Shown here: positions 18,174 through 28,155 of the stretch, in pieces
Layout of the letters: every line of letters starts with the position of its first letter
Numbering within the stretch: the first letter of the stretch is position 1
Source of the DNA: Nitratireductor thuwali
Lineage (GTDB): Bacteria > Pseudomonadota > Alphaproteobacteria > Rhizobiales > Rhizobiaceae
Direction of reading: 5' to 3'
Assembly: GCF_036621415.1 (NCBI RefSeq)
Contig: NZ_CP030941.1
Span: 1,982,001-2,046,000 of the forward strand
DNA: 64,000 bases
Position numbers and translations under genes: made by a program
Notes under the pieces: model-generated
Databases searched by the model: none
Told to the model about the DNA's origin: nothing
What the model saw: the letters and a program-made list of their open reading frames with translations, nothing else

Positions 18174-18428
18174 CTTCTTCTTCCCTAGCGGAACTGGTTG
18201 GAAATGGCTGGCCGGCCTCGACATGATCCGGGGCCGGGCTGGCTGATCCGCTCAGGCTATAGACGGCACAGTAGCGCGCCGGAAATCCGCGCGAAAAAGC
18301 GGCCGGGCAGGCGTTTCACGTCCTGCAGCACGACTTTCTCATAGGCTGGATGTCCAATCAGCTTTTCCATAAAGGCGCTAATACCAGCGTTTGGCGCGGG
18401 GAGCAATTCACGAACCCTGCGCTCGGCC

Positions 18429-18917
18429 TCACTCGTCCGGCTCTTTCAGGTCGAGCTTCATTTCCAGCCTGCGAAGCACCGCAAGGACAATCGCGCCGAG
18501 CAGGCAGCCGAGCCCCGCGATGAGCCAAAGCCCCAGCCCTGCGGCAAGGCCGATCGAAGCGGCCAGCCACATGCCCGCGCCCGTGGTCACGCCGCGGACA
18601 TGACCGCGCTTGAAGATGATGAACCCGGCCGCCAGGAACGCCACGCCCGATGTTATCGCTTCGACTAGGCGGATCGGGTCGGCCCGCACCTGCTCGTCGG
18701 AGAACTCGGGCATGGAGACGATTTCCACGGCGACGATGGCGAATATCGCCGAAGCCAGGCAAACCAGCATATGCGTGCGCAGGCCAGCCGGACGGTCGGT
18801 CAATTCGCGCTCGAAACCCAGCACGCCTCCGAAGAGGATCGCCAGGCAAAGCCTTGCGACGATGACCTGCCAGGGCAGAACGGTGTCGGGGGCAAACTCG
18901 GCGAGCAGGATGTCCAT
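18429..18917 (-). CDS. MgtC/SapB family membrane protein
   Basis: 162 residues with four to five helices and the MgtC family core: LCLAILFGGVLGFERELTDRPAGLRTHMLV followed by PIRLVEAITSGVAFLAAGFI and GVTTGAGMWLAASIGLAAG. It lacks the C-terminal ACT-like domain of virulence-type MgtC, so it is the short SapB form. Family members affect Mg2+ homeostasis and, in some species, F-ATPase; the role here is not defined. Monocistronic. Confidence 0.87.
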   Translation of the reverse strand: MDILLAEFAPDTVLPWQVIVARLCLAILFGGVLGFERELTDRPAGLRTHMLVCLASAIFAIVAVEIVSMPEFSDEQVRADPIRLVEAITSGVAFLAAGFIIFKRGHVRGVTTGAGMWLAASIGLAAGLGLWLIAGLGCLLGAIVLAVLRRLEMKLDLKEPDE

Positions 18918-19028
18918 GGCAAAGACAATGCCCGGCGCGCTATCCGGTTCCTCAACCCCGGATCGGACGCCACCGCGCTTTGCGGGCGACGGGGAGCCCG
19001 GGACACGAGTTCGGGCTGCCGCAACGAG

Positions 19029-19053
19029 AAAGAGCGCCGGACAGGCGCTCTTT
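19029..19053 (-). terminator. Terminator after rplS
   Basis: Perfect 10-bp stem AAAGAGCGCC (19029-19038) with GGCGCTCTTT (19044-19053), about 25 bp beyond the rplS stop. The T-run is part of the stem, so it may work in both directions. Confidence 0.7.
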
Positions 19054-19078
19054 CCGATCAGTCGCGAGTGATCCGGGC

Positions 19079-19591
19079 CTATTCGCTCTTCGGTTCGGCC
19101 TGCTGCTCGGCGGCCTCTGCGGCGGCCTTTTCCGCGGCCAGCGCCTGGGCGGCAGCGACCTTCTCCGCTTCCAGACGGGCTTTCTCTTCAACAACGAGCT
19201 GGCGCGCCTCGTCGTTCAGCTTACGGGCGCGGGCATTGGTGTTTTCGGTGATGCGCGCCGATTTGCCGCGACGGTCGCGCAAATAATAAAGCTTGGCGCG
19301 GCGGACCTTGCCGCGGCGCACGACTTCGACACCCTCGACCAGCGGCGAGAACACCGGGAACACGCGCTCCACGCCCTCGCCATAGGAAATCTTGCGAACG
19401 GTGAAGTTTTCCTGGAAACCGGAGCCCGAACGCGCGATGCAAACGCCTTCATAGGCCTGCACGCGGGTACGCGTTCCCTCGGTCACGCGCACCAGCACAC
19501 GCACGGTGTCGCCCGGCGAAAAGTCTGGAAGGGTGCGCTGCGCGGCAATCTTTTCGACCTGCTCGGCCTCGAGCTGACGGATAAGGTCCAT
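19079..19591 (-). CDS. rplS: 50S ribosomal protein L19 with C-terminal extension
   Basis: 170 residues; L19 itself occupies about residues 1-125 ([65 protein letters not shown]). The last about 45 residues are Ala/Glu/Lys-rich and low complexity, an extension seen in many rhizobial L19 proteins. L19 sits at the 30S-50S interface. It is separated from trmD by DUF4260 and a GFA gene instead of following it directly. Confidence 0.97.
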   Translation of the reverse strand: MDLIRQLEAEQVEKIAAQRTLPDFSPGDTVRVLVRVTEGTRTRVQAYEGVCIARSGSGFQENFTVRKISYGEGVERVFPVFSPLVEGVEVVRRGKVRRAKLYYLRDRRGKSARITENTNARARKLNDEARQLVVEEKARLEAEKVAAAQALAAEKAAAEAAEQQAEPKSE

Positions 19592-19776
19592 CGTTCATGT
19601 CCTTTGTTCTTCGCGAAGCGTCAGAGCGCTCGTCTCGCCGGCAGTCCTCTTGACCGCCTGATGAGTGCCTTCCGCGGAAGGACAGGAGCGAATTCACGTT
19701 CATTGATTAATGCACGGCCATGGACCTCCCATGGCAGCGGATGCGCGCACATACAACAGGCATCGGCGGAAATCAA

Positions 19777-20214
19777 CTATCGAGGGCGCGCGGGAACGAA
19801 CTTCAGGACGCCGACAAGCTCCGATCCCGCCTCGCGGCCGCCGTCGGAAGGGTGCCTGATCCCGTCGGTCACCGGCACTTCCTCGAAATCGAACGGGCTG
19901 ATGCCTTCGAGACAGGCGACATTGACGCCGTATTCATTCGGGTTCGACCGTCTCTGGTGATGCGTATAGATGCCGCATCTAGAGCAGAAATAGTGCTTCG
20001 CCGTGTTCGTGTTGAACTGGTAGAGCGAGAGCCTCTCCCCGCCCTCCACGACCGTGAGATCGCCCAGTTTGGCCGAAACGGCGACCGCGCCGCGCATGCG
20101 GCAGTACGAACAGGTGCACCGGCGCCCGTTGCGCAGCCCGTCGCTAAGCTTCACCCGGAACTTGACGGCGCCGCAGTGACAGGCGCCCGCCGCATGTTCG
20201 AAGTCGTAGTCCAT
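19777..20214 (-). CDS. GFA family (glutathione-dependent formaldehyde-activating-like) zinc protein
   Basis: 145 residues with the GFA zinc cysteines: CHCGAVKFRV (near 12), CTCSYCRMRGAVAV (near 33) and FCSRCGIYTHHQRRSN (near 76). The beta-tent fold binds two zinc ions; true Gfa condenses glutathione and formaldehyde, but most family members are uncharacterised. I therefore give only the family. No operon partner is evident; rplS is 186 bp downstream. Confidence 0.88.
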   Translation of the reverse strand: MDYDFEHAAGACHCGAVKFRVKLSDGLRNGRRCTCSYCRMRGAVAVSAKLGDLTVVEGGERLSLYQFNTNTAKHYFCSRCGIYTHHQRRSNPNEYGVNVACLEGISPFDFEEVPVTDGIRHPSDGGREAGSELVGVLKFVPARPR

Positions 20215-20290
20215 CGTCCGATCCCTCTGCCTTGCTGGATCAGTTCACCGTCTCACGGAAACGCTGAACTGATCCAACTGTTTGATTCCA

Positions 20291-20337
20291 TGCAATTCCG
20301 GCGGACAACCGGCTTCCATTTTTCCTGGAACTGCTCT
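20291..20337 (-). repeat. Dispersed intergenic repeat, family S, copy 2
   Basis: Read on the minus strand it begins GAGCAGTTCCAGGAAAAATG and ends CCGCCGGAATTGC. It matches the copies at 5247 and 41353. It lies between the GFA gene and the DUF4260 stop. Confidence 0.75.
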
Positions 20338-20686
20338 AACCGCCGATGCGGCCCAGATGCGTGTCCTTGAAACCGCTGGTTCTCTTCAAACCGTAGCCAA
20401 GCGCGCGGTCGATGCCGATATGCGCTGCCAGGATCATGCCGAGTTCGGACAGCAAGGGCCAGCCGGCAATCGATGCGAGAGCCAAAAGCGCGACCGGCGC
20501 AAGCCAGCTATGGACGGCGTTGTAGCACCATGCACCCACCCGCGGCCCGGCAAGATAGCCGAGCATTGACAGATCGGGCACGAGAATGAGCGCGGCGAAA
20601 AGCCACCAATCGCCGCCGATGAAATGATAATAGCCGAGCGCGGCGAGCGCCAGCGCCGCCCCTTCAAGGCGCAAAAGACCGCTCAT
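20336..20686 (-). CDS. DUF4260 family membrane protein
   Basis: 116 residues, with a largely hydrophobic sequence forming about four helices. Signature pattern [42 protein letters not shown] and the C-terminal [14 protein letters not shown]...FKDTHLG is characteristic of DUF4260. No function is known. Its ATG overlaps the trmD stop (ATGA), so it is co-translated with trmD. Confidence 0.85.
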   Translation of the reverse strand: MSGLLRLEGAALALAALGYYHFIGGDWWLFAALILVPDLSMLGYLAGPRVGAWCYNAVHSWLAPVALLALASIAGWPLLSELGMILAAHIGIDRALGYGLKRTSGFKDTHLGRIGG

Positions 20687-21393
20687 GCCTTCCCCCCGCC
20701 GCGGGGGCGGTAAGCCTGCCATAAATCCGGCCGGCGCTCCGCAGTCAGCCTTTCGGCCTGTTCATGCCGCCATGCGGCGATCTTGGCGTGGTTGCCCGAA
20801 GTCAGCACCTCGGGGATCTCCCTGCCCTCGAACTCTTTCGGCCGGGTATAGTGAGGATGCTCGAGAAGCCCGCTTTCGAAGCTTTCCTCCTCGCCCGACA
20901 CGACATTGCCCATCACCCCCGGCAACAGCCGCACGACGGCGTCGAGCAGCACCATGGCCGCCGGCTCGCCGCCCGACAGGATATAGTCGCCGATGGAGAT
21001 TTCCTCCAGCCCGCGCGCATCGATCAGCCGCTGGTCGATGCCCTCGAACCGCCCGCACAGGATGACGGCGCCAGGACCGGCGGCCAGCTCGCGCACGCGC
21101 GCCTGCGTGAGCGGCCTGCCGCGCGGGCTCATGAGAAGCCGGGGACGTGGGTCCCCGGGCGGCGCCGAATGATCGAGCGCCCGCGCCAGGACGTCGGCGC
21201 GCATCACCATGCCGGCGCCGCCGCCGGCCGGCGTATCGTCGACGCTGCGATGCTTGTCGGTGGCGAAATCGCGTATCTGCACGGTCTCGAGCGACCACGT
21301 TCCGGCCTCACGCGCGCGCCCGGCAAGCGAGATGTCGAGCGGTCCCGAAAACATCTCCGGATAGAGCGTCAAAACGGTTGCACGGAAGGTCAC
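20683..21393 (-). CDS. trmD: tRNA (guanine-37-N1)-methyltransferase
   Basis: 236 residues. SPOUT trefoil-knot motifs: [31 protein letters not shown], and [20 protein letters not shown]. It methylates G37 of tRNAs reading CNN codons to prevent frameshifting. The segment [11 protein letters not shown] carries Glu where the catalytic Asp of enterobacterial TrmD (LLDCPHYTRP) lies; I believe this is common in alphaproteobacteria. Start is GTG at 21393, overlapping the rimM stop by four bases (GTGA). Confidence 0.95.
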   Translation of the reverse strand: MTFRATVLTLYPEMFSGPLDISLAGRAREAGTWSLETVQIRDFATDKHRSVDDTPAGGGAGMVMRADVLARALDHSAPPGDPRPRLLMSPRGRPLTQARVRELAAGPGAVILCGRFEGIDQRLIDARGLEEISIGDYILSGGEPAAMVLLDAVVRLLPGVMGNVVSGEEESFESGLLEHPHYTRPKEFEGREIPEVLTSGNHAKIAAWRHEQAERLTAERRPDLWQAYRPRGGGKA

Positions 21394-22010
21394 CGATTGC
21401 CTCCGGCCGGTTTCGGCCCGCGCGGGGGCGCGGAAGGCTCAGATGGCGTAGGCGGATCGGGATCTTCGCCGGGTGCTTCCTCGCCGTCCTCTCCGAGCCC
21501 GGCCGCCAGGCTGTCCAGCCTTATGACGCCTTCCTCGAAGTCGATTTCGGGCACGGCCTCCCGCGTGAAAGGCACCATTACGCTCGGGCCGGAATCCGGC
21601 CGGATTTCCAGGACGTCGCCTGCTCCGAAATCATGGATGGCGAGCACCTTGCCCACTTTCTCGCCGGTCTCGTCCAAAGCCGGCAGGCCGATCAGGTCGG
21701 CGTGGTAGAACTCCTCCTCTTCCAGCTGGTCGGGCAATGCCGAGCGGTCGACGTAAAGCGCCTGACCCGTCAGCGCTTCCGCGGCGCTGCGGTCGCTCAC
21801 CCCTTCGAAGCGGACGATGACGACGTTCTTGGCCGGGCGCACATCCTTCACCTTGAGCGCCTGACCGCTCTCGGTGTGAAGCGGGCCGTACCGGCCGAGT
21901 GCCAGCGGGTCTTCCGCGAAGCTTTTCACGCGCACTTCGCCCTTGATCCCGTGCGCCGCGCCGACCACTGCGAGTTGAACGGGATTCTCGAGCTTTACCG
22001 TCTTGGCCAT
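21390..22010 (-). CDS. rimM: Ribosome maturation factor RimM
   Basis: 206 residues. N-terminal RimM beta-barrel ([36 protein letters not shown]) then the PRC-barrel ([32 protein letters not shown]) and a Pro/Asp-rich C-terminal tail of about 35 residues. RimM assists assembly of the 30S head around S19. It overlaps trmD. rpsP, usually upstream of rimM, is absent: zapA lies there instead. Confidence 0.95.
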   Translation of the reverse strand: MAKTVKLENPVQLAVVGAAHGIKGEVRVKSFAEDPLALGRYGPLHTESGQALKVKDVRPAKNVVIVRFEGVSDRSAAEALTGQALYVDRSALPDQLEEEEFYHADLIGLPALDETGEKVGKVLAIHDFGAGDVLEIRPDSGPSVMVPFTREAVPEIDFEEGVIRLDSLAAGLGEDGEEAPGEDPDPPTPSEPSAPPRGPKPAGGNR

Positions 22011-22061
22011 GTCTTCTCCGATGGCGGGAATACTGCCTGGCAGCCCATTGCGCCGGTTTCC

Positions 22062-22439
22062 TCAACCTTGGCGCGGCGGCTCGTTGGCGGACAGCCGCGC
22101 CGCCACGGCCTCGATGCGCTCCGCCAGCTCGGCGATGCTGCCCGTGAGCGTGGCATCGTTCTTGTCGGCCTTCAAAAGAGCGTCGTCCCGCGTCTTGCGC
22201 AGGGTCGCGATCTCGCTTTCCATGCCGCGCACCCGCTTCTGCAGCTCCGCCAGCTCGTCCATCACCATGATGCCTGCCATCACGGTGATGCGCTGGTCGC
22301 CGATTTCGCCGAACGAGTCCTTCAGGTGCAGGACATAGCGGTCGAAACGCTCGGCCAGGTCAATCAGGTGCGCTTCCTGCCCCTCGTCGCAGGCCATGCG
22401 GTAGGTCTTGCCGTCGATGGTTACGGTGACTTGAGCCAT
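22062..22439 (-). CDS. zapA: Cell division protein ZapA
   Basis: 125 residues. The N-terminal VTVTIDGKTYRMACDEGQE...LIDLAERFD is the ZapA head that bundles FtsZ protofilaments, followed by a coiled coil (MDELAELQKRVRGMESEIATLRK). It is 8 bp after the DUF4164 gene. In many alphaproteobacteria a 6S RNA gene follows zapA; the 51-bp gap here leaves no room for it. Confidence 0.93.
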   Translation of the reverse strand: MAQVTVTIDGKTYRMACDEGQEAHLIDLAERFDRYVLHLKDSFGEIGDQRITVMAGIMVMDELAELQKRVRGMESEIATLRKTRDDALLKADKNDATLTGSIAELAERIEAVAARLSANEPPRQG

Positions 22440-22447
22440 GACTGCCG

Positions 22448-22741
22448 TTACCGGTCGAGCACGGCGCGGATCGTCTCCATCGCCGTCACCAGCCGCCGCG
22501 ACACCTCGCGATTGACCTCTGCCAGCCGCTCCGCGCGCGCCTCGGCCTTGTCGATCTCCTGGGCAAGCCGCGCCCTGTCCGCGCCCATACGCTGCACCTC
22601 CGCTTCGGCCTCGGCGAAATCCTGCTCCCTTTCGAGCCGGTTGTCGGCCGCAGCTTCCAGCATGCCGACGGCCTTCGTCAGACGGCCGATCGCTTCCTTC
22701 AGCGTCGTATCACCAGAACTCTGGATGTTCATCGCCACCAT
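22448..22741 (-). CDS. DUF4164 coiled-coil protein
   Basis: 97 residues, almost entirely helical and charged, with heptad-like spacing; the pattern [22 protein letters not shown] matches the rhizobial DUF4164 family that is regularly found before zapA. Function unknown; co-transcription with zapA suggests a division role. A second ATG at 22732 is an equally plausible start. Confidence 0.85.
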   Translation of the reverse strand: MVAMNIQSSGDTTLKEAIGRLTKAVGMLEAAADNRLEREQDFAEAEAEVQRMGADRARLAQEIDKAEARAERLAEVNREVSRRLVTAMETIRAVLDR

Positions 22742-22889
22742 TCCCAGCCCGCCCGCCTGCGAAATGCGCGCAATCCTAAGCTTTTACCCCCGAAAGATTA
22801 CGCGGAGGGTGAAGCATGCGTCAATAAGATCCCCCCGCTATCCCCTATAAGATGGGCCCGATCAAGGCACGCGCAGCCGGCAGGTTTTA

Positions 22890-22917
22890 TTGACTTAGGC
22901 ACGCCACCTGCTATGTC
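22890..22917 (+). promoter_or_regulatory. Candidate promoter for tkt
   Basis: TTGACT (22890-22895), 16 bases, TATGTC (22912-22917). If used, transcription starts near 22924, which rules out translation from the ATG at 22913 inside the -10 box and supports the start at 22982. Confidence 0.45.
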
Positions 22918-22981
22918 TCGCCTGCATTTTCGGGGCCGCGATGTGCCAACCGTTCAATCTCCTGCCGATCTGCGAGCAAAC

Positions 22982-24976
22982 ATGATCCCACGCGACAAAC
23001 ACGACCGGATGGCGAACGCAATCCGTTTCCTCTCCATGGATGCCGTCGAGAAGGCCAAATCCGGACATCCTGGACTGCCCATGGGGACGGCCGACATTGC
23101 CACCGTCCTGTTCACCCGCTTCATGACGCACGACCCCAAGAAGCCCAACTGGCCCGACCGGGACCGCTTCGTCCTGTCCGCGGGCCACGGTTCGATGCTT
23201 CTGTACTCCCTGCTCTATCTGCTGGGCTATGAAGACATCGACATCGACGAGATCAAGAATTTCCGCCAGCTCGGCTCGCGCACGGCCGGGCACCCGGAAT
23301 ATGGCCACGCCGCCGGCATCGAAACGACCACCGGACCGCTCGGCCAGGGTCTGGCCAATTCCGTCGGCATGGCGCTGGCGGAATGCCTGCTCAACGCCCG
23401 CTATGGCGACGAGCTCGTCGACCACTATACCTATGTGCTGGCCGGGGACGGCTGCCTGATGGAGGGCATCAGCCAGGAAGCCATAGCGTTTGCCGGCCAC
23501 CTGCGACTCAACAAGCTCATCGTCATGTGGGACGACAACCGGATCTCCATCGACGGCCCGGTCTCGCTGGCCGATTCCACCGACCAGTGCGAGCGGTTCG
23601 CGGCGTCGGGCTGGAACACGCTGCGCGCCGACGGCCACGACCCCGAAGCCATCGCCTCGGCGATCGAGAGCGCCCGCGCGTCCGACCGCCCGACGCTGAT
23701 CGCATTCCGCACCACCATCGGCCACGGCGCGCCGACCAAATCCGGCACGGCCAAGGCGCATGGCTCGCCCCTCGGCGCCGAGGAGATCGCGGGCGCGCGC
23801 AAGGCGCTCGGCTGGGACGCGGATCCCTTCGTCGTGCCTTCCGACATTCTCGACGATTGGCGGCTGGCAGGCCTGCGCTCGGCCAAGGAGCGCAAGGAAT
23901 GGGAAAAGCGCCTGGCTGCGGCCGATGCCGACACCCGCGCCGAGTTCGAACGCCGCATGCGCGGCGACCTGCCCGAAGCCTTCACCGCCGTCATCGACGA
24001 CTACAAGAAGAAGCTGGCCGGCGAAAACCCCAAGGTCGCCACCCGCAACGCTTCCGAAATGGCGCTGGAGGTCATCAACGACTGCCTGTCGGAGACCATC
24101 GGCGGCTCGGCCGACCTGACGGGCTCCAACAATACCCGCACCAGCCAGCTCGGCACGGTCGAGCCGGGAAGCTTTTCCGGCCGCTACATCCATTACGGCA
24201 TCCGCGAGCACGGGATGGCCGCGGCCATGAACGGCATGGCGCTGCATGGCGGCATCATTCCGTATGGCGGCACCTTCCTGACCTTCTCCGACTATGCGCG
24301 CCCGGCCATGCGGCTGGCCTCGCTGATGGGCATCCGCTCCATCTTCGTCATGACCCACGATTCCATCGGTCTGGGCGAGGACGGGCCGACCCACCAGCCG
24401 GTCGAGCACCTGGCGGCACTGCGCGCGATACCCAACCACAATGTGTTGCGGCCCGCCGATGCGGTCGAGGCCGCCGAATGCTGGCAGATCGCGCTGGAAA
24501 GCCGCAAGGTGCCCTCCACCATCGCCCTGACCCGCCAGAAGCTGGAACCGGTGCGCACCTCCTATGTGGAGGAAAACCTGTGCGCCCGCGGCGCCTACGA
24601 GCTGGCGCCGGCGGGCGACGATGCGGCCGTCACGATCTTCGCAAGCGGTTCCGAGGTCGAGATCGCGGTCGAGGCTAAGAGGCAGCTCGACGAGCGCGGC
24701 CACCCGGCGCGGGTGGTCTCGGTGCCCTGCTTCGAACTGTTCGAAGAGCAGTCGGAAGATTATCGCGAGGCCATTCTCGGCCAGACGCCGGTGCGTATCG
24801 CCATCGAGGCCGGCATCCGCCAGGGTTGGGACCGCTTTATCGGCTCCGATGGCGTTTTCATCGGCATGACCGGCTTCGGAGCCAGCGGGCCGGCGCCCGA
24901 CCTCTACAAGCATTTCGGCATCACCGCCGAAGCGGTCGTGCAGGCGGCCGAGGCACGTCTCGGCGAAACGAAATAA
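22982..24976 (+). CDS. tkt: Transketolase
   Basis: 664 residues. The N-terminus [20 protein letters not shown] and [13 protein letters not shown] are the transketolase opening; the thiamine-diphosphate motif is [14 protein letters not shown]...LIVMWDDN; the central domain has [13 protein letters not shown] and [20 protein letters not shown]. It transfers two-carbon ketol units in the pentose phosphate pathway. The frame extends 23 codons further to 22913, but the promoter placement and family length favour ATG 22982. First of a tkt-gap-pgk-aldolase series. Confidence 0.96.
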   Translation: MIPRDKHDRMANAIRFLSMDAVEKAKSGHPGLPMGTADIATVLFTRFMTHDPKKPNWPDRDRFVLSAGHGSMLLYSLLYLLGYEDIDIDEIKNFRQLGSRTAGHPEYGHAAGIETTTGPLGQGLANSVGMALAECLLNARYGDELVDHYTYVLAGDGCLMEGISQEAIAFAGHLRLNKLIVMWDDNRISIDGPVSLADSTDQCERFAASGWNTLRADGHDPEAIASAIESARASDRPTLIAFRTTIGHGAPTKSGTAKAHGSPLGAEEIAGARKALGWDADPFVVPSDILDDWRLAGLRSAKERKEWEKRLAAADADTRAEFERRMRGDLPEAFTAVIDDYKKKLAGENPKVATRNASEMALEVINDCLSETIGGSADLTGSNNTRTSQLGTVEPGSFSGRYIHYGIREHGMAAAMNGMALHGGIIPYGGTFLTFSDYARPAMRLASLMGIRSIFVMTHDSIGLGEDGPTHQPVEHLAALRAIPNHNVLRPADAVEAAECWQIALESRKVPSTIALTRQKLEPVRTSYVEENLCARGAYELAPAGDDAAVTIFASGSEVEIAVEAKRQLDERGHPARVVSVPCFELFEEQSEDYREAILGQTPVRIAIEAGIRQGWDRFIGSDGVFIGMTGFGASGPAPDLYKHFGITAEAVVQAAEARLGETK

Positions 24977-25117
24977 GAATGGCCGGAAGGACCGGGGCGG
25001 ACTTTGCCATCTGGCTCAGTCATCGCCCCGGCCTATGGCTGGATTCTTTATCGCGCCCGCTTTAAGTAACTCTCGTCTTTCCGCCATTAGCCATGGCCCA
25101 TGCCCCGGAGGAAGTTC

Positions 25118-26128
25118 ATGACCGTCAAAGTCGCCATCAACGGATTTGGCCGCATCGGCCGCAACATCGTTCGCGGTATCTACGAATCGGGCCGCAAGGA
25201 CATCGACATCGTGGCCATCAACGATCTGGGTCCGGTCGAGACCAACGCTCATCTGCTGCGCTATGACAGCGTGCATGGCCGCTTCCCCTCGGAAGTGACG
25301 GTCGACGGCGATACGATCGGCATCGGCAGCGACAGCTTCAAGGTTTTCGCCGAGCGTGATCCGGCCAAGCTGCCCTGGGGCGAGCTCGGCGTCGACATCG
25401 TGATGGAGTGCACCGGCATCTTCACCTCCAAGGAGAAGGCCTCGCTCCACCTTGAAGCCGGCGCCAAGCGTGTGCTGGTCTCCGCCCCCGCCTCCGGCGC
25501 CGACCTGACGGTCGTCTACGGCGTCAACCACGACAAGATCTCGTCGGAGCACAAGGTCGTTTCCAACGCTTCCTGCACCACCAACTGCCTCGCGCCCGTG
25601 GCCAAGGTGCTGCATGACGCCTTCGGGATCGAGAAGGGCTTCATGACCACCATTCACGCCTATACGGGCGACCAGCCGACGCTGGATACGATGCACAAGG
25701 ATCTTTATCGCGCCCGCGCCGCGGCCATGTCGATGATCCCGACCTCGACGGGCGCGGCCAAGGCCGTCGGCCTGGTGCTGCCCGAGCTCAACGGCAAGCT
25801 CGACGGCGTGTCGATCCGCGTGCCGACCCCCAACGTCTCGGTCATCGATTTCAAGTTCGTGCCGAAGAGGAAGGTCACGGTCGAGGAGGTCAACAAGGCG
25901 CTGGTCGACGCCGCCAACGAGGGGCCGCTCAAGGGCATCCTTGCCTATACGGACGAGCCGCTGGTCTCGATCGACCTGAACCACAACCCCGCCTCTTCCA
26001 CCTTTGCGCTCGACCAGACCAAGGTGATCGAAGGCGATCTCGTGCGCGTCATGGCCTGGTACGACAATGAGTGGGGCTTTTCCAACCGCATGGCCGACAC
26101 GGCGGTGGTGTTCGGCAAGACGATCTGA
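25118..26128 (+). CDS. gap: Glyceraldehyde-3-phosphate dehydrogenase, type I
   Basis: 336 residues. NAD-binding [12 protein letters not shown] at the N-terminus, catalytic Cys in [13 protein letters not shown] near 155, with the His in TIHAYTGDQ. It converts glyceraldehyde 3-phosphate to 1,3-bisphosphoglycerate. ATG 25118 has GGAGGAAG six to thirteen bases upstream; an earlier in-frame start is less likely. A strong terminator follows at 26155. Confidence 0.98.
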   Translation: MTVKVAINGFGRIGRNIVRGIYESGRKDIDIVAINDLGPVETNAHLLRYDSVHGRFPSEVTVDGDTIGIGSDSFKVFAERDPAKLPWGELGVDIVMECTGIFTSKEKASLHLEAGAKRVLVSAPASGADLTVVYGVNHDKISSEHKVVSNASCTTNCLAPVAKVLHDAFGIEKGFMTTIHAYTGDQPTLDTMHKDLYRARAAAMSMIPTSTGAAKAVGLVLPELNGKLDGVSIRVPTPNVSVIDFKFVPKRKVTVEEVNKALVDAANEGPLKGILAYTDEPLVSIDLNHNPASSTFALDQTKVIEGDLVRVMAWYDNEWGFSNRMADTAVVFGKTI

Positions 26129-26154
26129 CGCGAAGATTCCTGATCTGCGACGAT

Positions 26155-26182
26155 ACGCCCGGCCTTCGTGCCGGGCGTTTTT
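26155..26182 (+). terminator. Rho-independent terminator after gap
   Basis: Perfect 9-bp stem ACGCCCGGC (26155-26163) with GCCGGGCGT (26170-26178), six-base loop, then five T. It closes the gap transcript before the antiporter gene. Confidence 0.88.
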
Positions 26183-26249
26183 CCTGCCGCGCTTGCGGAA
26201 CCGCGCATTTGGACGCACTCTGCACTGAATCTGCGAAGTCAAAAGGGCG

Positions 26250-28052
26250 ATGGATCAAGGCATCTATGTCATAACGCTCATCGGCACCGTTCTGGTGCTG
26301 ATCGCCGCCTTTTCCAGCCTGATCGCCTTCCGCTTCGGCGCCCCTCTCCTTCTCATATTTCTCGGAATAGGCCTTGCCGCCGGCACCGACGGGCTGGGAC
26401 TGGATTTCGACAATGCCTCAGCGGCCTATTTCGTGGGATCGCTTGCGCTTGCCGTGATCCTGTTCGATTCGGGCTTCGGCACATCCATATCCGCCTTCCG
26501 TTCCGCCGCCGCGCCGGCCGTCGTGCTCGCCACCGTCGGGGTGATGCTCACCGCCGGCCTCGTCGGCGTTGCCGCCCATTTCGTCGCCGGCTTCGACTGG
26601 CTGCAATCCTTCCTGCTCGGCGCCACCGTCGCTTCCACCGATGCTGCGGCTGTCTTCTTCCTGCTGCGGGTCGGAAACATCTTCGTGCGCGAGCGCGTCC
26701 GCTCGACGCTCGAAGTGGAATCGGGCTCCAACGACCCCATCGCCATCTTCCTGACGCTCTCGCTCGTCGGGCTGATCGCCACCGGCACACCGCTGGAGCC
26801 CGCCAAGCTGGCCGGCGAGGTGGCGATGGGCTTTCTCCAGCAGATGGGCATCGGCCTTCTTGCCGGCATCGCCGGCGGCTACGTGATCGTGCGGCTGGTG
26901 ATCCGGCTGAACCTCGACCAGGGGCTGATTCCCATACTCGTGCTGGCCCTGTCGCTGCTCGTTTTCGCACTCGCCGGCGCCATCGGCGGCTCCGGTTTTC
27001 TCGCGGTCTATGTGGCGGGCCTGGTGGCCGGCAACGGCCGGCTGCGCTCGACCGCGGCGATCAAGCGCTTCCAGGACGGGGTGACCTGGCTGGCGCAGAT
27101 CATCATGTTCCTGGTTCTGGGCCTGTTCGCCACGCCTTCGCAATTCGCCGAACTCGCCGTACCGGCGCTGGTTCTGGGCCTGTTCCTCATCTTCGTCGCC
27201 CGCCCGCTGGCCGTGACCTTGTGCCTCATGCCGTTCCGCTTCTCCCGCGCGGAGACGGCCTTCATCTCATGGGTCGGCCTGCGTGGCGCCGTGTCCATTC
27301 TCCTGGCGATCACGCCGCTCATCGACGAGCTGGAAGGCGGCCGCGCCTTGTTCAACATCGTCTTCATCATCGTGCTCGTCTCGCTGATGGTGCAGGGCTG
27401 GACCGTCGGCCCGCTTGCCCGCCGGCTGAACATGGTGGTGCCGCCCCGGCTGGGCCCGCTCAACAAGGTGGAGCTGGAGCTGCCCGGCTCGGCGCATCAT
27501 GAGTTGCTTGCCTACCGCGTGGTGCCGGGCAGCCCGGTCGAGCGCGGACAGCGCATTCCCCGCTGGGCACGTCCGTCGCTGGTGGTCCGCGACGGGCGCT
27601 CCATGACCTATCAGTATGCCGGGCGCCTCATGGCGGGCGATCACGTCTACATCTTCGTTCCCGACCGCTACCCGCGGCTGCTCGACCGTCTCTTCGCAAG
27701 CCCCGCCGAAATGGATCCGGAGGACGCCGATTTCTTCGGCGCCTTCAGCGTCGATCCGGACCGGCCCGCCGCCGATATCGAGGCTGCCTATGCGCCGGGG
27801 CTAAGCGACAAGGAACAGGCGATGTCGATCGCCGAATTCATGCGCAAGCGCCTGGGCGGGCGCGCCGAATATGGCGACCGCGTCACGCTGGGCAACATCG
27901 AGCTGATCGTCCGCGACGTCGACGAGAATGGCGGGATCGCTGCGGTGGGCCTGTCGGTCGACCCGCCCGCAAGCCCGACGCCGGTGCCGGTTTTCCTCAG
28001 CATCGGCGAGGCGGCAAGCCGCCTCCGGAGCATGCTGAAACGCCGAAGCTGA
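26250..28052 (+). CDS. CPA1-type K+/H+ (cation/proton) antiporter, NhaP2/CvrA class
   Basis: 600 residues. About 12 membrane helices over residues 1-395, with the exchanger core [15 protein letters not shown] and [19 protein letters not shown] (the N-D pair at the ion site) and [14 protein letters not shown]. After it come a RCK_C-type domain ([22 protein letters not shown]) and a C-terminal CorC/HlyC-associated domain ([21 protein letters not shown]). This three-part layout is that of NhaP2 potassium/proton antiporters. It sits between gap and pgk, oriented with them. Confidence 0.88.
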   Translation: MDQGIYVITLIGTVLVLIAAFSSLIAFRFGAPLLLIFLGIGLAAGTDGLGLDFDNASAAYFVGSLALAVILFDSGFGTSISAFRSAAAPAVVLATVGVMLTAGLVGVAAHFVAGFDWLQSFLLGATVASTDAAAVFFLLRVGNIFVRERVRSTLEVESGSNDPIAIFLTLSLVGLIATGTPLEPAKLAGEVAMGFLQQMGIGLLAGIAGGYVIVRLVIRLNLDQGLIPILVLALSLLVFALAGAIGGSGFLAVYVAGLVAGNGRLRSTAAIKRFQDGVTWLAQIIMFLVLGLFATPSQFAELAVPALVLGLFLIFVARPLAVTLCLMPFRFSRAETAFISWVGLRGAVSILLAITPLIDELEGGRALFNIVFIIVLVSLMVQGWTVGPLARRLNMVVPPRLGPLNKVELELPGSAHHELLAYRVVPGSPVERGQRIPRWARPSLVVRDGRSMTYQYAGRLMAGDHVYIFVPDRYPRLLDRLFASPAEMDPEDADFFGAFSVDPDRPAADIEAAYAPGLSDKEQAMSIAEFMRKRLGGRAEYGDRVTLGNIELIVRDVDENGGIAAVGLSVDPPASPTPVPVFLSIGEAASRLRSMLKRRS

Positions 28053-28078
28053 CGCATCGGCGAAAAGCCTCGCGGCAT

Positions 28079-28107
28079 CTTGTCAGCGCGGCTCGGCACT
28101 GTATGTT
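28079..28107 (+). promoter_or_regulatory. Candidate promoter for pgk
   Basis: CTTGTC (28079-28084), 17 bases, TATGTT (28102-28107), 49 bp before the pgk ATG. Together with the terminator after gap it suggests pgk is transcribed separately from gap. Confidence 0.5.
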
Positions 28108-28155
28108 CCGGGCCGCGCCCGACAGGGGCAGCCTGCCGAACGAGGAGCAAGGGAC

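Noticed and set aside
19670..19683. Perfect palindrome CCTTCCGCGGAAGG upstream of rplS
   Set aside because: A single 14-bp self-complementary site with no loop and no second copy; insufficient to call an operator.
22895..24913. A 672-codon open frame on minus, opposite tkt
   Set aside because: Same codon-bias shadow; transketolase on plus is unambiguous.
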